From contig NZ_NGJS01000003.1 in assembly GCF_003950515.1 (NCBI RefSeq), positions 1 through 64,000 of the forward strand: a DNA stretch of 64,000 nt, in the 5' to 3' direction. Positions within the stretch are counted from its first letter, which is position 1; every line of letters begins with the position of its first letter. The translations under genes and the position numbers were made by a program. This document shows, piece by piece, positions 44,104-54,777 of the stretch. The notes beneath the pieces are model-generated. The model made no database searches and was not told the DNA's origin. It was given only the letters and a program-made list of their open reading frames with translations. Source of the DNA: Vagococcus vulneris. GTDB taxonomy: Bacteria; Bacillota; Bacilli; Lactobacillales; Vagococcaceae.

Positions 44104-45873
44104 ATGGGAAAAAGAACAAATTATTGTGGATTATTATCAGAAGCTGATTTAGGAAATAAGGTTATCCTTAAAGGTTGGGTGCAGAAACGTCGTGACTTAG
44201 GAGGCTTAGTATTTATTGATTTGCGTGATCGTGAAGGAATTGTGCAAATCGTATTTAATCCTGAAGATTCAACAGAGGCATGGGCGCTTGCGGATACTTG
44301 TCGCAGTGAATACGTTGTTGAAGTTGAAGGAACGGTAATAAAGCGTGACAAATCGGCAATTAATCCTAAAATGAAAACTGGACATATTGAAGTTCGTGGC
44401 CAAGCTATTACAATTTTAAACAAAGCAAAAACCCCACCATTTTCATTGGATGGGGCTCAAACAGTGAGTGATGACATTCGGATGAAGTATCGTTATATGG
44501 ATTTAAGACGTCCAGAAATGTTCAACACCATTAAATTACGTCATAAAACATCAAGTGTTATTCGACACTTCTTAGACGATAACGGCTTTATTGATGTCGA
44601 AACACCTTATTTAGCCAAGTCAACACCAGAAGGAGCTCGCGATTATTTAGTACCGTCTCGTGTTCACCCAGGTCATTTTTATGCATTGCCACAATCACCA
44701 CAAACAACGAAACAATTATTGATGGGTGCGGGAGTGGATCGCTATTATCAAATAGTTCGTTGTTTCCGTGATGAAGATTTACGTGGTGATCGTCAACCAG
44801 AATTTACTCAAGTCGATATTGAAACGAGTTTCCTAACGGCTGAAGAAATTCAAACTTACACTGAAAAGATGTTATTCAATGTAATGAAAGAAGTGATGGG
44901 CATGGAAATTACCTTACCTTTCCCACGTATGACTTATGATGATGCAATGGCACGTTATGGTAGTGATAAACCAGATACGCGTTTTGGCATGGAGTTAATT
45001 GATGTCGCAGATGCAGTCCAAGATGCTGGATTTAAAGTATTTACATCTGCAATCGAATCAGGAGGTACGGTAAAAGCTTTAAATGCGAAAGGAGCTGCCG
45101 ATAAATATTCGCGTAAAGATATGGATAACCTAGGTAGTTGGATGGGACAATTTGGTGCGAAAGGCCTAGCTTGGGTAAAAGTAGAAGCTGATGGTCTTAA
45201 AGGCCCGATTGCTAAATTCTTAACAGAAGTAGAGACAGATTTAATTAAGGCGGCAGATGCAGAAGTCGGTGACTTATTGATGTTCTGTGCTGATAAAAAA
45301 GACATTGTTGCAGCTTCTTTAGGTGCATTACGAAGCCGTTTAGGAAAAGAATTAGAATTGATTGATCAAGATAAATTTAACTTTTTATGGGTTGTCGACT
45401 GGCCGTTATTGGAATATGATGAAGAGGAAGGAAGATACACAGCGGCGCATCATCCATTTACATTACCTAAAGTGAGCGATATTGAATTGTTGAAGACTGC
45501 ACCAGAAAAAGTGTATGCTGAAGCATATGACGTTGTTTTAAATGGTTATGAACTAGGCGGCGGATCATTACGTATTTATCAACGTGATGTCCAGGAAGAT
45601 ATGTTTGCAGCATTAGGCTTTACAAAAGAATCTGCACAAGCACAATTCGGATTTTTAATGGACGCTTTAGAGTACGGCTTCCCACCACATGGTGGAATTG
45701 CATTAGGTCTTGATCGCTTGATTATGCTATTAGCTAAAAAAGATAACATTCGTGAAGTTATCGCCTTTCCTAAAAATGGTCGTGCGATGGACTTGATGAC
45801 CGATGCACCAAGCACTGTATCACCACTTCAATTATTTGAGTTGAATCTAGATATTACAGCAGAAGATAAATAG
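44104..45873 (+). CDS. aspS: Aspartate--tRNA ligase
   Basis: Class IIb synthetase, 589 residues. An N-terminal OB-fold anticodon domain ([28 protein letters not shown]), motif 2 ([27 protein letters not shown]), the bacterial GAD insertion (about 290-420) and motif 3 ([13 protein letters not shown]). Under control of the T-box. In many Firmicutes hisS lies directly upstream, but here it does not; only aspS is in the unit, followed by a YitT gene. Confidence 0.96.
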   Translation: MGKRTNYCGLLSEADLGNKVILKGWVQKRRDLGGLVFIDLRDREGIVQIVFNPEDSTEAWALADTCRSEYVVEVEGTVIKRDKSAINPKMKTGHIEVRGQAITILNKAKTPPFSLDGAQTVSDDIRMKYRYMDLRRPEMFNTIKLRHKTSSVIRHFLDDNGFIDVETPYLAKSTPEGARDYLVPSRVHPGHFYALPQSPQTTKQLLMGAGVDRYYQIVRCFRDEDLRGDRQPEFTQVDIETSFLTAEEIQTYTEKMLFNVMKEVMGMEITLPFPRMTYDDAMARYGSDKPDTRFGMELIDVADAVQDAGFKVFTSAIESGGTVKALNAKGAADKYSRKDMDNLGSWMGQFGAKGLAWVKVEADGLKGPIAKFLTEVETDLIKAADAEVGDLLMFCADKKDIVAASLGALRSRLGKELELIDQDKFNFLWVVDWPLLEYDEEEGRYTAAHHPFTLPKVSDIELLKTAPEKVYAEAYDVVLNGYELGGGSLRIYQRDVQEDMFAALGFTKESAQAQFGFLMDALEYGFPPHGGIALGLDRLIMLLAKKDNIREVIAFPKNGRAMDLMTDAPSTVSPLQLFELNLDITAEDK

Positions 45874-45910
45874 AAACAGTCATTTCTTATGATGAAGGAG
45901 ACCATACGTC

Positions 45911-46795
45911 ATGATGTCAATCAAAAAATTCAAAGATAGTGTCGTAGGCAGTATTTATATGGAAAAAATATCAATGGCTATTGTCAACGGAATTTTACAG
46001 GCGATTGCTTTAAATATGTTTTGGCAGCCAGGTCATATTTATGCCAGTGGAGTCACAGGATTAGGGCAAATTATTGTAACACTGACTGAGAAAGTATCAG
46101 GTATCGGCTTGCCGATGGGGGTTGTGTTGTATTGTTTAAATATTCCGTTATTTATTCTCGCGTGGTTTAAAATCAGTAAACGATTTACTATTTTTACAAT
46201 GATTTCAGTCTTCATGACGTCGTTTTTTATTCAGATTATTCCTATTACAGTAATGTCAAAAGACCCGATTATTTGTGCGATTTTTGGTGGAGCGCTTTGC
46301 GGTCTGGGTGTCGGCTTAGCACTTCGTGGCGGCTTATCTTCGGGTGGTTTAGATATTATCAGTGTAACCATTCGCAAGTTGACGGGGCGTAATGTCGGTT
46401 CACTGAATATCATTTTTAATGCCGGAATTATTTTGACATCAGGTTTCTTGTTCGGCTGGCCATATGCTTTTTATAGCGCCTTTTCAATTTTTGTTAATGG
46501 TAAGGTCGTAGATATGGTTTATACCCGCCAAAAGAAAATGCAGGTAATGATTATTACTACTAACGCTGATAGAGTGATTGATGAATTTCAAACGTGTATC
46601 AGGCGCGGTATTACAATTATCAATGACGTGGAAGGTGCGTACAATCATCAAAAAGAGTCAATTTTAATTTCGATTATTACACGGGACCAAATTCCATTAC
46701 TACAGCAAGTGATGCGTGAAGCAGACTCCAAGGCATTTGTCAGTATCTCTGAGAACGTGACAATCATGGGTAATTTTTATGAACCAAATATATAA
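45911..46795 (+). CDS. YitT family membrane protein (DUF2179)
   Basis: A 294-residue membrane protein with five TM segments (YitT_membrane, residues ~17-195, including ASGVTGLGQII and RGGLSSGGLDIISVTIRKLTG) and a C-terminal cytosolic DUF2179 domain (QVMIITTNADRVIDEFQTCIRRGITIINDVEGAY). Function unknown; ligand binding by the C-terminal domain has been suggested for the family. Start ATG 45911 (or 45914) after aaggag, 37 bases after aspS. Confidence 0.9.
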   Translation: MMSIKKFKDSVVGSIYMEKISMAIVNGILQAIALNMFWQPGHIYASGVTGLGQIIVTLTEKVSGIGLPMGVVLYCLNIPLFILAWFKISKRFTIFTMISVFMTSFFIQIIPITVMSKDPIICAIFGGALCGLGVGLALRGGLSSGGLDIISVTIRKLTGRNVGSLNIIFNAGIILTSGFLFGWPYAFYSAFSIFVNGKVVDMVYTRQKKMQVMIITTNADRVIDEFQTCIRRGITIINDVEGAYNHQKESILISIITRDQIPLLQQVMREADSKAFVSISENVTIMGNFYEPNI

Positions 46796-46799
46796 AATG

Positions 46800-46833
46800 A
46801 ACCAGCTGATTTGAAAATCGGCTGGTTATTAAT
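46800..46833 (+). terminator. Hairpin after the YitT gene
   Basis: The stem aaccagctgattt / aatcggctggtt with only a weak T-tail (attaattt). Terminator function is uncertain. Confidence 0.45.
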
Positions 46834-46890
46834 TTATCAAATATTCATAGCATGTTATGATGACAGCAGTATGATTTAGGAGGTTTATGT

Positions 46891-48831
46891 ATGAGAAAAA
46901 TGCAGGGAGTAGATTTATTTAATCTAAAAACAATCGGGCAGCCGATTGATACTAAGACACACTTTTTCTTTTTAGAAACTAGTATTAGCCAAGAAGAAAA
47001 TTCGTATAAAAATGAATTAATCAGTATCCATAAAAAGACAAGAGAACGGACCTTATGGGGGATTGAGGGTACGATTTCAGGACAATTAAAGTTAGCACCT
47101 AATCAAAAATGGCTAAGCTTTTTATCAAAGGGCGCAAATAATAAACAACAGATTTATATTATGCCAATTTCAGGTGGTCGGGCTTATGCGGTGACAAAGG
47201 AAACCGAATCAATCAGTCATTATCAGTGGTCTAGTACTGGAATGAGTCTGTATTTTGAAACAGAAGTACCGGAAAACAAAGAAAAATCGAAATTTGCAGA
47301 AGCTTATGTAACAGATAAATTAGGTTATCAAACGGACGGCAGCGGATTAAAAATAAAGAACTCACAGTACTTAATTAAAAAAATTGATGTTGCATCTGAG
47401 CATACATCGATACTTTTGGAGAGTTCGCATAAACGCCGATTAGTTTATGCAGCAGCAGATGAATCCTTTTTCTTATTAGCAGATGATTTGAGTCGAGATG
47501 AATGGACGTATGGTAAGACGGTTTATTATTATGATGTTCGTGAGCAAGAACAACGTTCATTGACATCCGAGTATTCTAAGGGTAGTTTTTCATTTGTCGG
47601 AGTGTCTCCGGATGGATCAAAGTGTTTACTGGTCGGCAATGATTTTAGGTATTCATTTGTTACACAGAGTAATTTATATGTCTATTATTTTGCGACAGGC
47701 GAGCTGGTGTGTTTAACGGACGATTTTGATGAAGAAATCGGTGATGCAATTATTAGTGACACGCAGCAAGCTAATCGAGGAGTTGATTGCCACTGGCTGT
47801 CAGATGAAGAGATTCTTTTTCCAGTTACACAAAAGGGCAAGATTGTCTGGTTTAAACAAAATCTGACGATGGAGAGCAGAACAGGTATGGCCTGTAGCGG
47901 TAGTTATCATTTTACTGATTCAGCCTTAATTGATGACGAACATCTATTAGTCGGCTATTCAACCCCATCACAACCTAGTGTGTTAGCAGAATTATCGTTA
48001 GATACAGGCAAAGTGACTGACATCTACAACCCGAATACCAAGTGGTTGGCAGACGTGACATTAAGTGAATCACAAGAATTCTGGTTTAAAAGTGTTGATG
48101 ATTGGCAGATTCAAGGTTGGTATCTGCCTCCGGTCGAAGCTGATGAAAATCATCCAGCCATTCTTTACATCCACGGCGGACCGCAAGTGTGTTATGGTGA
48201 AAGTTTCTTTCATGAGATGCAAGTCCATGCTGCTAATGGATATGGCGTTATCTTATTGAATCCGCGCGGCGGTGAAGGATATGGTCAGGAATTTGTGTCT
48301 TCCATTTTAGGCGACTACGGGAACAAAGATTACCAAGACTTAATGAATGGTATGGATTATATTTTAGCTGAACATCCTGAAATTGATATGTCGCGAATCT
48401 ATGCGGCAGGCGGCAGTTACGGCGGCTTTATGACCAACTGGATTGTCGGGCATACTAATCGCTTCAGAGCTGCGGTCACCCAGCGTTCTATTTCAAATTG
48501 GGTGAGTTTTTATGGAACAAGCGATGTTGGTCCGTTCTTTGTAGAATTTCAATTGAAGCGTGATTTATCTGATGTGGAGGATTTATGGAAGATGTCGCCG
48601 CTTGCTTATGTGCATCATGTTAAGACACCGACTTTAGTGCTTCACAGCGAAGAAGATTTACGCTGCCCATTAGAGCAAGGTCAGCAATTTTATATAGGAT
48701 TAAAAAAAGCTGGTGTTCCGACAAAATTAGTGATGTACCCTGAGTCCAGTCATGGCTTATCGCGAGCAGGGCTACCTAATTTGCGTATTCATCGCTTAAT
48801 GGAAATTGCGAAATGGTTTGAGACACATTAA
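46891..48831 (+). CDS. S9 family peptidase (acylaminoacyl-peptidase/prolyl oligopeptidase type)
   Basis: Serine peptidase with an N-terminal beta-propeller of WD40-like/PD40 repeats (residues ~1-390; for example NQKWLSFLSKGANNKQQIYIMPISGG) and a C-terminal alpha/beta-hydrolase domain. The triad is Ser509 in AGGSYGGFMTNW, Asp589 in SEEDLRCP and His621 in PESSHGLSR. 646 residues, typical of the S9C group. No signal peptide, so a cytosolic oligopeptidase. Start ATG 46891 after aggagg. Monocistronic. Confidence 0.93.
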   Translation: MRKMQGVDLFNLKTIGQPIDTKTHFFFLETSISQEENSYKNELISIHKKTRERTLWGIEGTISGQLKLAPNQKWLSFLSKGANNKQQIYIMPISGGRAYAVTKETESISHYQWSSTGMSLYFETEVPENKEKSKFAEAYVTDKLGYQTDGSGLKIKNSQYLIKKIDVASEHTSILLESSHKRRLVYAAADESFFLLADDLSRDEWTYGKTVYYYDVREQEQRSLTSEYSKGSFSFVGVSPDGSKCLLVGNDFRYSFVTQSNLYVYYFATGELVCLTDDFDEEIGDAIISDTQQANRGVDCHWLSDEEILFPVTQKGKIVWFKQNLTMESRTGMACSGSYHFTDSALIDDEHLLVGYSTPSQPSVLAELSLDTGKVTDIYNPNTKWLADVTLSESQEFWFKSVDDWQIQGWYLPPVEADENHPAILYIHGGPQVCYGESFFHEMQVHAANGYGVILLNPRGGEGYGQEFVSSILGDYGNKDYQDLMNGMDYILAEHPEIDMSRIYAAGGSYGGFMTNWIVGHTNRFRAAVTQRSISNWVSFYGTSDVGPFFVEFQLKRDLSDVEDLWKMSPLAYVHHVKTPTLVLHSEEDLRCPLEQGQQFYIGLKKAGVPTKLVMYPESSHGLSRAGLPNLRIHRLMEIAKWFETH

Positions 48832-48947
48832 TAAAAAATTAGATTTAGGTGAGATAATCTAACAAATCTTATAGGCAATAGGTATTTTTGTCTATATACT
48901 ACCCTTTATATTAGATAGTTGATCTTATCAATGAGGGGGAGTTCAAA

Positions 48948-50168
48948 ATGAATTCAGGAGATATCGCATTTATTCTGATTTGTTCAAGTTTTGTTTTTCT
49001 AATGACACCAGCGTTGGCTTTTTTCTATGGTGGACTAGAACGAAGAAAAAATATTTTAAATACGATGATGATGGTTTTTTGTATGTTAGGTATCGCATCA
49101 TTGGTTTGGGTCATTGCCGGATATTCATTAGCATTCAGCGGTCATGGTTTGTGGGTTGGCGATTTAAGTCGAATGTTTCTAAAAGGTGTTTCAGCAACTG
49201 AAGGAAAAGGTATTCCCGATATGCTGTTTGCAATTTTCCAAATGATGTTTGCGTTAATTGCTACTGCGATTTTAACGGGGTCAGTGGTTGGACGGATGAA
49301 GTTTTCAGCAATGGTCAGCTTCATCATACTATGGTTAGTTTTAGTTTATGCTCCGATGGCTCATATGGTCTGGGGACATGGATTTTTGGAAAAAATCGGT
49401 TCGATTGATTTTGCTGGCGGCAATGTTATTCATATCAGTTCAGGTATTTCCGGCTTGGTTTTAGCGCTTGTAATCGGCCGACGCAAAGACTATATGAAAT
49501 TAGACAACACACCGCATAACGTACCATACGTTGTCTTAGGTACTGCGTTATTATGGTTTGGCTGGTTTGGTTTCAACGGAGGGTCAGCTCTGGGAGCAAA
49601 CGGTTTGGCGATTCATGCATTTTTAACAACAAATATTGCAGCGGCCAGCGGGATGATTTCATGGATGATAGTCGAACGATTCTTTGTTGAAAAACCAACG
49701 ATTGTAGGGGCATGTACAGGTTCAATTGTCGGCCTAGTTGCTATTACACCGGGAGCAGGATTTGTATCGGCTGCTTCAGCTATGATGATTGGCTTAGCCG
49801 TTATTCCGGTCTGCTATTTCTTTATTGTAAGTATTAAACGGCGCTTAAAATTGGATGATACATTAGATGCTTTTGGCTGTCACGGTATCGGCGGAATTTT
49901 TGGCGGATTGATGGTAGGAATATTCGCTGACCCTAGTTTAGGACATGCGGGTTTATTATACGGTAATACACATTTATTTATTGCTCAAGTTGAAAGTATT
50001 ATCTTTACAATTGCTTTTTCCGCAATTATGAGTTTTGGTATTGTGATGGTTGTCAAACGCTTCTTACCTTTACGTGCTACCGAAGAAGACGAAGTTATAG
50101 GTATGGATTTGGCAGAACATAATGAACGAGCTTATGTAAAAGAAGCAGGCAAAAAGTTATTTAGTTAA
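48948..50168 (+). CDS. amt: Ammonium transporter (Amt/MEP family)
   Basis: A membrane protein of 406 residues with eleven TM helices. N-terminal GDIAFILICSSFVFLMTPALAFFYGGLERRKN, signature MAHMVWGHGF and SSGISGLVLALVIGRR, the conserved pore His in FDAFGCHGIGGIFGG-type segment (DAFGCHGIGGIFGGLMVG) and the twin-His region. The regulatory PII gene glnK, often attached to amt, is not next to it. Start after gaggggg. Confidence 0.94.
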   Translation: MNSGDIAFILICSSFVFLMTPALAFFYGGLERRKNILNTMMMVFCMLGIASLVWVIAGYSLAFSGHGLWVGDLSRMFLKGVSATEGKGIPDMLFAIFQMMFALIATAILTGSVVGRMKFSAMVSFIILWLVLVYAPMAHMVWGHGFLEKIGSIDFAGGNVIHISSGISGLVLALVIGRRKDYMKLDNTPHNVPYVVLGTALLWFGWFGFNGGSALGANGLAIHAFLTTNIAAASGMISWMIVERFFVEKPTIVGACTGSIVGLVAITPGAGFVSAASAMMIGLAVIPVCYFFIVSIKRRLKLDDTLDAFGCHGIGGIFGGLMVGIFADPSLGHAGLLYGNTHLFIAQVESIIFTIAFSAIMSFGIVMVVKRFLPLRATEEDEVIGMDLAEHNERAYVKEAGKKLFS

Positions 50169-50171
50169 ATC

Positions 50172-50212
50172 AAAAAAGAGCTGAAGCAATTAATTGTTTC
50201 AGCTCTTTTTTG
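50172..50212. terminator. Bidirectional terminator (amt / potD)
   Basis: The stem aaaaaagagctgaa / ttcagctctttttt with T-runs on both strands. It lies between convergent stop codons. Confidence 0.9.
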
Positions 50213-50214
50213 TA

Positions 50215-51288
50215 TTATTTACGATACATTTTGAATTGTAAAAATAAATCGTTGTAGACTTCTAAATAATTTGACCCTAAGTCTTCATATACTTCTAAAT
50301 TTTCAATTGTTTTATCATCTGGATAAAACTGTTTGTCGTTAGTTATGCTTTCAGGCAGAATAGCTTTAGCTTTTTTGTTTGGTGTGGAGTATCCGATGTA
50401 TTCGGCATTAGCGGCTGCATTTTCTGGTTCAAGCATAAAGTTGATGAAATCATAAGCTCCGTTGATATTTTTAGCCGTTTTAGGTATGACCATATTATCG
50501 AACCACAGATTAGAACCTTCTTCAGGAATAACGTAATGTAAGTTCTCGTTATTATCCAGCATCTCAGACGCCTCTCCTGAAAAAGTTACGGCAGCAGCGC
50601 TTTCGTTATTAATCATGTACATCTTGATTTCGTCCGCAACAATGGCTTTGACATTTGCTGTGAGTCCGGTTAATTTATTTTCAGCATGATTAAGTTGAGT
50701 CATGTCTTTACTATTTAATGAATACCCGTCACTATTTAGGGCTAATCCCATTACTTCTCGGGCACCGTCAATCAGCATTAAATTATTTTTTAATTCAGGT
50801 TTCCATAAATCGTTCCAGTGATTAATGGTTCCTTTGTCTACAAGTTTATCATTGTAGACAATACCCAAAGTTCCCCAAAAATAAGGGACAGAGTATTTAT
50901 TTTTTTTATCAAAATCCAAATCTAAAAAACGCCGGTCAATATTATTGAGGCCTTTAATCCGTGAATGGTCTAATGGAATCAGAGCGTCTTGTTTAATCAT
51001 CTTTTGAATCATGTATTCACTAGGAATAGTTAGATCATATGCTGTTCCGCCTTGTTTGATTTTGGTAATCATGGCTTCGTTGGAGTCGAAGGTTTCGTAG
51101 ACCACTTTATAGCCGTACTCTTTTTCAAATTTTTTGAGCAGATTAGGATCAATATAATCGCCCCAATTGTAGATAGTCAGGACTTTGCCGCTGGCTGCTC
51201 CTTTTGTGTGTTCTAATCGAAAAGAGGCGATACCGAGCAGAAGAATAATAGCAACAATTCCTATCAGCAGTGAATTAAGTTTTTTCAT
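50215..51288 (-). CDS. potD: Spermidine/putrescine ABC transporter substrate-binding protein
   Basis: Extracytoplasmic polyamine receptor, 357 residues, of the bacterial SBP_8 type. The mature part begins LTIYNWGDYIDPNLLKKFEKEYGYKVVYETFDSNE, and the ligand-site segment YSVPYFWGTLGIVYND is typical of PotD. The N-terminal hydrophobic helix (about 5-24) has no lipobox cysteine (LLLGIASFRL), so the protein is probably retained as a signal-anchored rather than a lipid-anchored receptor. Last gene of the pot operon. Confidence 0.93.
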   Translation of the reverse strand: MKKLNSLLIGIVAIILLLGIASFRLEHTKGAASGKVLTIYNWGDYIDPNLLKKFEKEYGYKVVYETFDSNEAMITKIKQGGTAYDLTIPSEYMIQKMIKQDALIPLDHSRIKGLNNIDRRFLDLDFDKKNKYSVPYFWGTLGIVYNDKLVDKGTINHWNDLWKPELKNNLMLIDGAREVMGLALNSDGYSLNSKDMTQLNHAENKLTGLTANVKAIVADEIKMYMINNESAAAVTFSGEASEMLDNNENLHYVIPEEGSNLWFDNMVIPKTAKNINGAYDFINFMLEPENAAANAEYIGYSTPNKKAKAILPESITNDKQFYPDDKTIENLEVYEDLGSNYLEVYNDLFLQFKMYRK

Positions 51289-51300
51289 ATAATCGCCTCC

Positions 51301-52125
51301 TTATGACTTAGCTATTCTTTTTTTAAAACGTTTTGGTTTATTGTCTTTGCTGATGAAATAATAGCCGACAACAAGAATCATGGACAGGATAAACAGCAAG
51401 GTGCTGAGAGCGTTTATTTCTAGGTTGATTCCTTGCCGTGCTCGCGAGTAGATTTCGACGGATAATGTACTAAAGCCGTTTCCTGTGACAAAGAAAGTTA
51501 CTGCAAAGTCGTCTAACGAATAAGTGAACGCCATAAAATAGCCGGCGATAATTCCCGGTGTCAAATAAGGTAGTATAATTTGTCGTAAGACTTGCCAATT
51601 GCTAGCACCTAAATCTCGAGCGGCATCAATCAGCGATTCATTCATTTCCTGCATTTTAGGCAGTACCATCAGTACCACAATCGGAATACTAAAAGCAATG
51701 TGAGACAGGAGTACCGAAGTAAATCCTAACTTAAAGCCGATATACCCTAAAAAGGTAAAGAAGATCAAAAAACTAGCACCAATGATTACATCGGGTGACA
51801 CAATGAGAATGTTATTTAAACTAAGCAAAACATTTCTCATTTGGCGCCGTTTTGTATAATAAATACCCATGGCACCGAATGTTCCGATAATCGTGGCGAT
51901 TAGAGCCGATAAAAAAGCTAAGAAAAAAGTATTAAGCGCAATAATTAATAATCGAGTATCTTCAAAAAGAGTTTGGTAGTGGTTTAATGTCACGCCCTCA
52001 AACTGCGACATATTATCGCCGCTGTTAAAAGAATAAAAAATTAAATAGAATATTGGAATATAAAGCAAGATAAAAACAGCAATCAGATAAAGATTGGCCC
52101 ATTTGAATTTTTTGCGAGATGTCAT
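51301..52125 (-). CDS. potC: Spermidine/putrescine ABC transporter permease PotC
   Basis: Inner-membrane permease (274 residues, six TM) of the polyamine importer. The EAA-loop that contacts PotA is visible as LIDAARDLGASNWQVLRQIILPYLTPGI. The start overlaps the potB stop by 4 bases (ATGA), so translation is coupled. Confidence 0.94.
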   Translation of the reverse strand: MTSRKKFKWANLYLIAVFILLYIPIFYLIFYSFNSGDNMSQFEGVTLNHYQTLFEDTRLLIIALNTFFLAFLSALIATIIGTFGAMGIYYTKRRQMRNVLLSLNNILIVSPDVIIGASFLIFFTFLGYIGFKLGFTSVLLSHIAFSIPIVVLMVLPKMQEMNESLIDAARDLGASNWQVLRQIILPYLTPGIIAGYFMAFTYSLDDFAVTFFVTGNGFSTLSVEIYSRARQGINLEINALSTLLFILSMILVVGYYFISKDNKPKRFKKRIAKS

Positions 52126-52931
52126 TTCACCCGACCTCCCTTACGTTTTTCGCCTGTCAATAACATGATCACAATCATAGCAATAATTAAGATTACACCA
52201 ATCGTAGAACCCATTCCCCAGTTTTGGGTCACTAAGAAATGCTGCTCAATGGCTGTGCCGAGTGTGATGACCCGATTGCCACCAATCAGACGTGTTAACA
52301 TGAACAAGCTCAATGAGGGGATAAAGACGGCTTGAATTCCGCTTTTAACACCTTTCATTGATAGAGGTAGAATTACGCGGCGGAATGTTTCAAGATTACT
52401 TGCACCTAAGTCGCGGCTTGCAAAAACTAAGGATGGATTAATTTCTTCCAGTGCATTGAAAATCGGCATAATCATAAAAGGAATTTCAATATATGTAGCA
52501 ACAAAAATAAAACTGAAATCAGTAAATAGTATCTGCTTAGGACCTAACCCAATAAACGTGAAAAAGTTATTAATCCCGCCGTTAATACTGAAAATTCCGA
52601 TAAAAGCATAGGCTTTCAAGAGAAGATTAATCCATGTCGGCAATATAATTAACATTAACCAAAGCTGCTTATGTTTCGTTTTGTTTAGTAAATAAGCTGT
52701 CGGATAACTGACAAGCAGTGTGAAAACTGTAATCAGAAAGGCATAAAAGACCGAATTGAAGGTCATTTTAAGATATGTTCCAGATGTAAAATACTGCTGA
52801 TAATTGTTTAATGTAAAGGCACCGTTGGCATCAAAAAATGATTGATAAATTATTAAAAGAACAGGAGCAATTACAAATAGGATGATCCACAGCATATAAG
52901 GTACGGCATATAATTTTTTTGTTTTAGCCAT
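52122..52931 (-). CDS. potB: Spermidine/putrescine ABC transporter permease PotB
   Basis: Second permease subunit (269 residues, six TM) with EAA-loop LVFASRDLGASNLETFRRVILPLSMKGV. Starts 17 bases after potA. The start MAKTKKLYAVPYMLW is preceded by an aggag site. Together with PotC it forms the membrane channel. Confidence 0.94.
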   Translation of the reverse strand: MAKTKKLYAVPYMLWIILFVIAPVLLIIYQSFFDANGAFTLNNYQQYFTSGTYLKMTFNSVFYAFLITVFTLLVSYPTAYLLNKTKHKQLWLMLIILPTWINLLLKAYAFIGIFSINGGINNFFTFIGLGPKQILFTDFSFIFVATYIEIPFMIMPIFNALEEINPSLVFASRDLGASNLETFRRVILPLSMKGVKSGIQAVFIPSLSLFMLTRLIGGNRVITLGTAIEQHFLVTQNWGMGSTIGVILIIAMIVIMLLTGEKRKGGRVK

Positions 52932-52948
52932 TTGTGTGCCACTCCTCC

Positions 52949-54037
52949 TTAATCTTCATCATAGCTCTCTAAACGAGCATCAAAGTCTTCTTCGGATTCG
53001 CCTAACCGCATAACGTGAATGTCTTCAGGTTCAAACATTAATCCGATGTGTTTGCCGGTTTCTGTCCGTTTGGTCGAGTGAACCATCCAATCATTTCCCT
53101 CGGAATCACGACAGAAAATTTCATAATGAACGCCGCGGAAGAGCACCGTCTCAACGGTCGCATTTAATTTACCGGTATGTTCCTTAACGATGGTTAAGTC
53201 TTCAGGCCGAATAACGATGTCGACTACTTCATCTGGACGCATGCCACTGTCGACACATTCGAATTGCCGTCCGCCAAATGACACGAGATTATCTTCAATC
53301 ATTGTTCCTTTAACGATATTGCTTTCACCGATAAAATCAGCTACAAATCGGTTGATTGGTTCGTCATAAATGTCAACAGGTGTTCCGCTCTGCTCAATCT
53401 TGCCAGAGTTCAGCACGAAGATTTCATCACTCATTGCTAAAGCTTCTTCTTGGTCATGTGTTACAAAAATAAAGGTAATTCCTAATCGCTGCTGCAAGGC
53501 TCGTAATTCGGCTTGCATATCTGTCCGCAGCTTCAAGTCTAAGGCTGATAGAGGTTCGTCTAATAATAAAACTTCCGGTTCATTTACCAAAGCTCGGGCA
53601 ATTGCGACACGCTGGCGCTGCCCGCCTGACATTTCGTTGATACCGCGTTCTTCAAAACCGGATAGTTGGACCATTCGTAGCGCATCATATACCTTTTTTT
53701 CAATGTCTAATTTTGACATTTTTTTTATTTTCAGACCAAAAGCCACATTATCGAAAACATTCATATGCGGAAATAAAGCATAGTCTTGAAAAACAGTGTT
53801 TACCTTACGCTTATTTGCGGGAACTTTATTGATTAGTTGGTCACCAAAATAAATGGAACCAGCTGACGGCTCAGAGAAACCAGCAATCAAACGTAAAATA
53901 GTGGTTTTACCGCATCCTGAAGGACCAAGTAAGGTATAAAATTTACCTTGTTCGATGTCAAAATTGACTTCTTTTAGTACGACAGTGTCGTCAAATTCTT
54001 TCATTACGTTCTCAAAACGTATTATGTTGTTTGCCAT
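52949..54037 (-). CDS. potA: Spermidine/putrescine ABC transporter ATP-binding protein
   Basis: Importer ATPase of the MalK/PotA class, 362 residues. Walker [10 protein letters not shown] (about 38-46), signature [16 protein letters not shown], Walker [13 protein letters not shown] and H-loop FVTHDQEEA. The C-terminal TOBE_2 regulatory domain covers about 240-350. First transport gene, 17 bases after the regulator; start ATG 54037 after aaggtgg. Confidence 0.95.
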   Translation of the reverse strand: MANNIIRFENVMKEFDDTVVLKEVNFDIEQGKFYTLLGPSGCGKTTILRLIAGFSEPSAGSIYFGDQLINKVPANKRKVNTVFQDYALFPHMNVFDNVAFGLKIKKMSKLDIEKKVYDALRMVQLSGFEERGINEMSGGQRQRVAIARALVNEPEVLLLDEPLSALDLKLRTDMQAELRALQQRLGITFIFVTHDQEEALAMSDEIFVLNSGKIEQSGTPVDIYDEPINRFVADFIGESNIVKGTMIEDNLVSFGGRQFECVDSGMRPDEVVDIVIRPEDLTIVKEHTGKLNATVETVLFRGVHYEIFCRDSEGNDWMVHSTKRTETGKHIGLMFEPEDIHVMRLGESEEDFDARLESYDED

Positions 54038-54054
54038 GTTATCCCACCTTAAAG

Positions 54055-54597
54055 TTATAAATAGGAGTTTGTCGCAACAATAATTATGCGGCTCTTTCCT
54101 TTGTATGCATTGGTTAATTGATGTTTTTTTGATGCATGATAGTAAATAGTTTCTCCTTTATTAGCATAGTACTTCTCAGAACCAATCTCAACCATGATCC
54201 TTCCCTCAAGAACAAAACCGAAGGTATCAGACAAGGATGGTTCAAATTCCTTGTATTCTCCTGTAGTAGTTAGTTCTAGTAAAATCGGCTCCATCTCTTT
54301 TTCGTTGGAATCAGGGACCAACCAATTTATTACGAAGCCTTTATCAGGTTCGACATAATGCGTATAATCCTCTTTTGTATAAATTACTTGCTGACTTTGT
54401 TTCTTTTCGTCAAAAAACTCTTTTGGTGTCACACCCAAAACTTCTAAAATGGAAAAAAATGTTTCCATAGAAGGAGAGCTTAAGTCACGTTCAAGTTGCG
54501 AAATATATCCTTTACTTAAATCTGTCCGCTCGCCGAGTTCTTCTTGTGTTAAGGCTTTTTGGATGCGCAAGTCTTTAATTTTTTTTCCTATTAACAT
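54055..54597 (-). CDS. XRE-cupin transcriptional regulator of the pot operon
   Basis: A 180-residue regulator with N-terminal XRE helix-turn-helix ([40 protein letters not shown], residues ~3-60) and a C-terminal cupin_2 domain ([44 protein letters not shown]). This is the PuuR-like architecture common at the head of potABCD operons in Firmicutes; the cupin probably senses polyamines. ATG 54597 is ten bases after aaaggag; a TTG at 54603 is too close. Confidence 0.9.
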   Translation of the reverse strand: MLIGKKIKDLRIQKALTQEELGERTDLSKGYISQLERDLSSPSMETFFSILEVLGVTPKEFFDEKKQSQQVIYTKEDYTHYVEPDKGFVINWLVPDSNEKEMEPILLELTTTGEYKEFEPSLSDTFGFVLEGRIMVEIGSEKYYANKGETIYYHASKKHQLTNAYKGKSRIIIVATNSYL

Positions 54598-54655
54598 GAC
54601 CAAGTACTCCTTTCAGACTGATTAAAACATTGATTTATCAGAATAAGTTTAAAGA

Positions 54656-54713
54656 TAGTAAACTTAAAGTTTACTAACACGGCGATTATACAAAATTATT
54701 AAAAATTTAGCAA
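54656..54713 (-). promoter_or_regulatory. pot operon promoter and 21-bp perfect palindromic operator
   Basis: Minus strand: -35 TTGCTA (54713-54708), 17-bp spacer, perfect -10 TATAAT (54690-54685), then the perfect inverted repeat TAGTAAACTT-A-AAGTTTACTA at 54676-54656. The palindrome covers roughly +1 to +22, where bound repressor would block elongation; the XRE-cupin gene immediately downstream is the obvious candidate ligand-responsive repressor. Confidence 0.75.
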
Positions 54714-54777
54714 TGCTATTTGGTGATTTTTAATTTATAATGAGGACATGATAAACAGAAAGGGTTGTTGATTTGAT

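Noticed and set aside
48832-48947. GlnR/TnrA box upstream of the ammonium transporter
   Set aside because: No TGTNA-N7-TNACA motif found on either strand.
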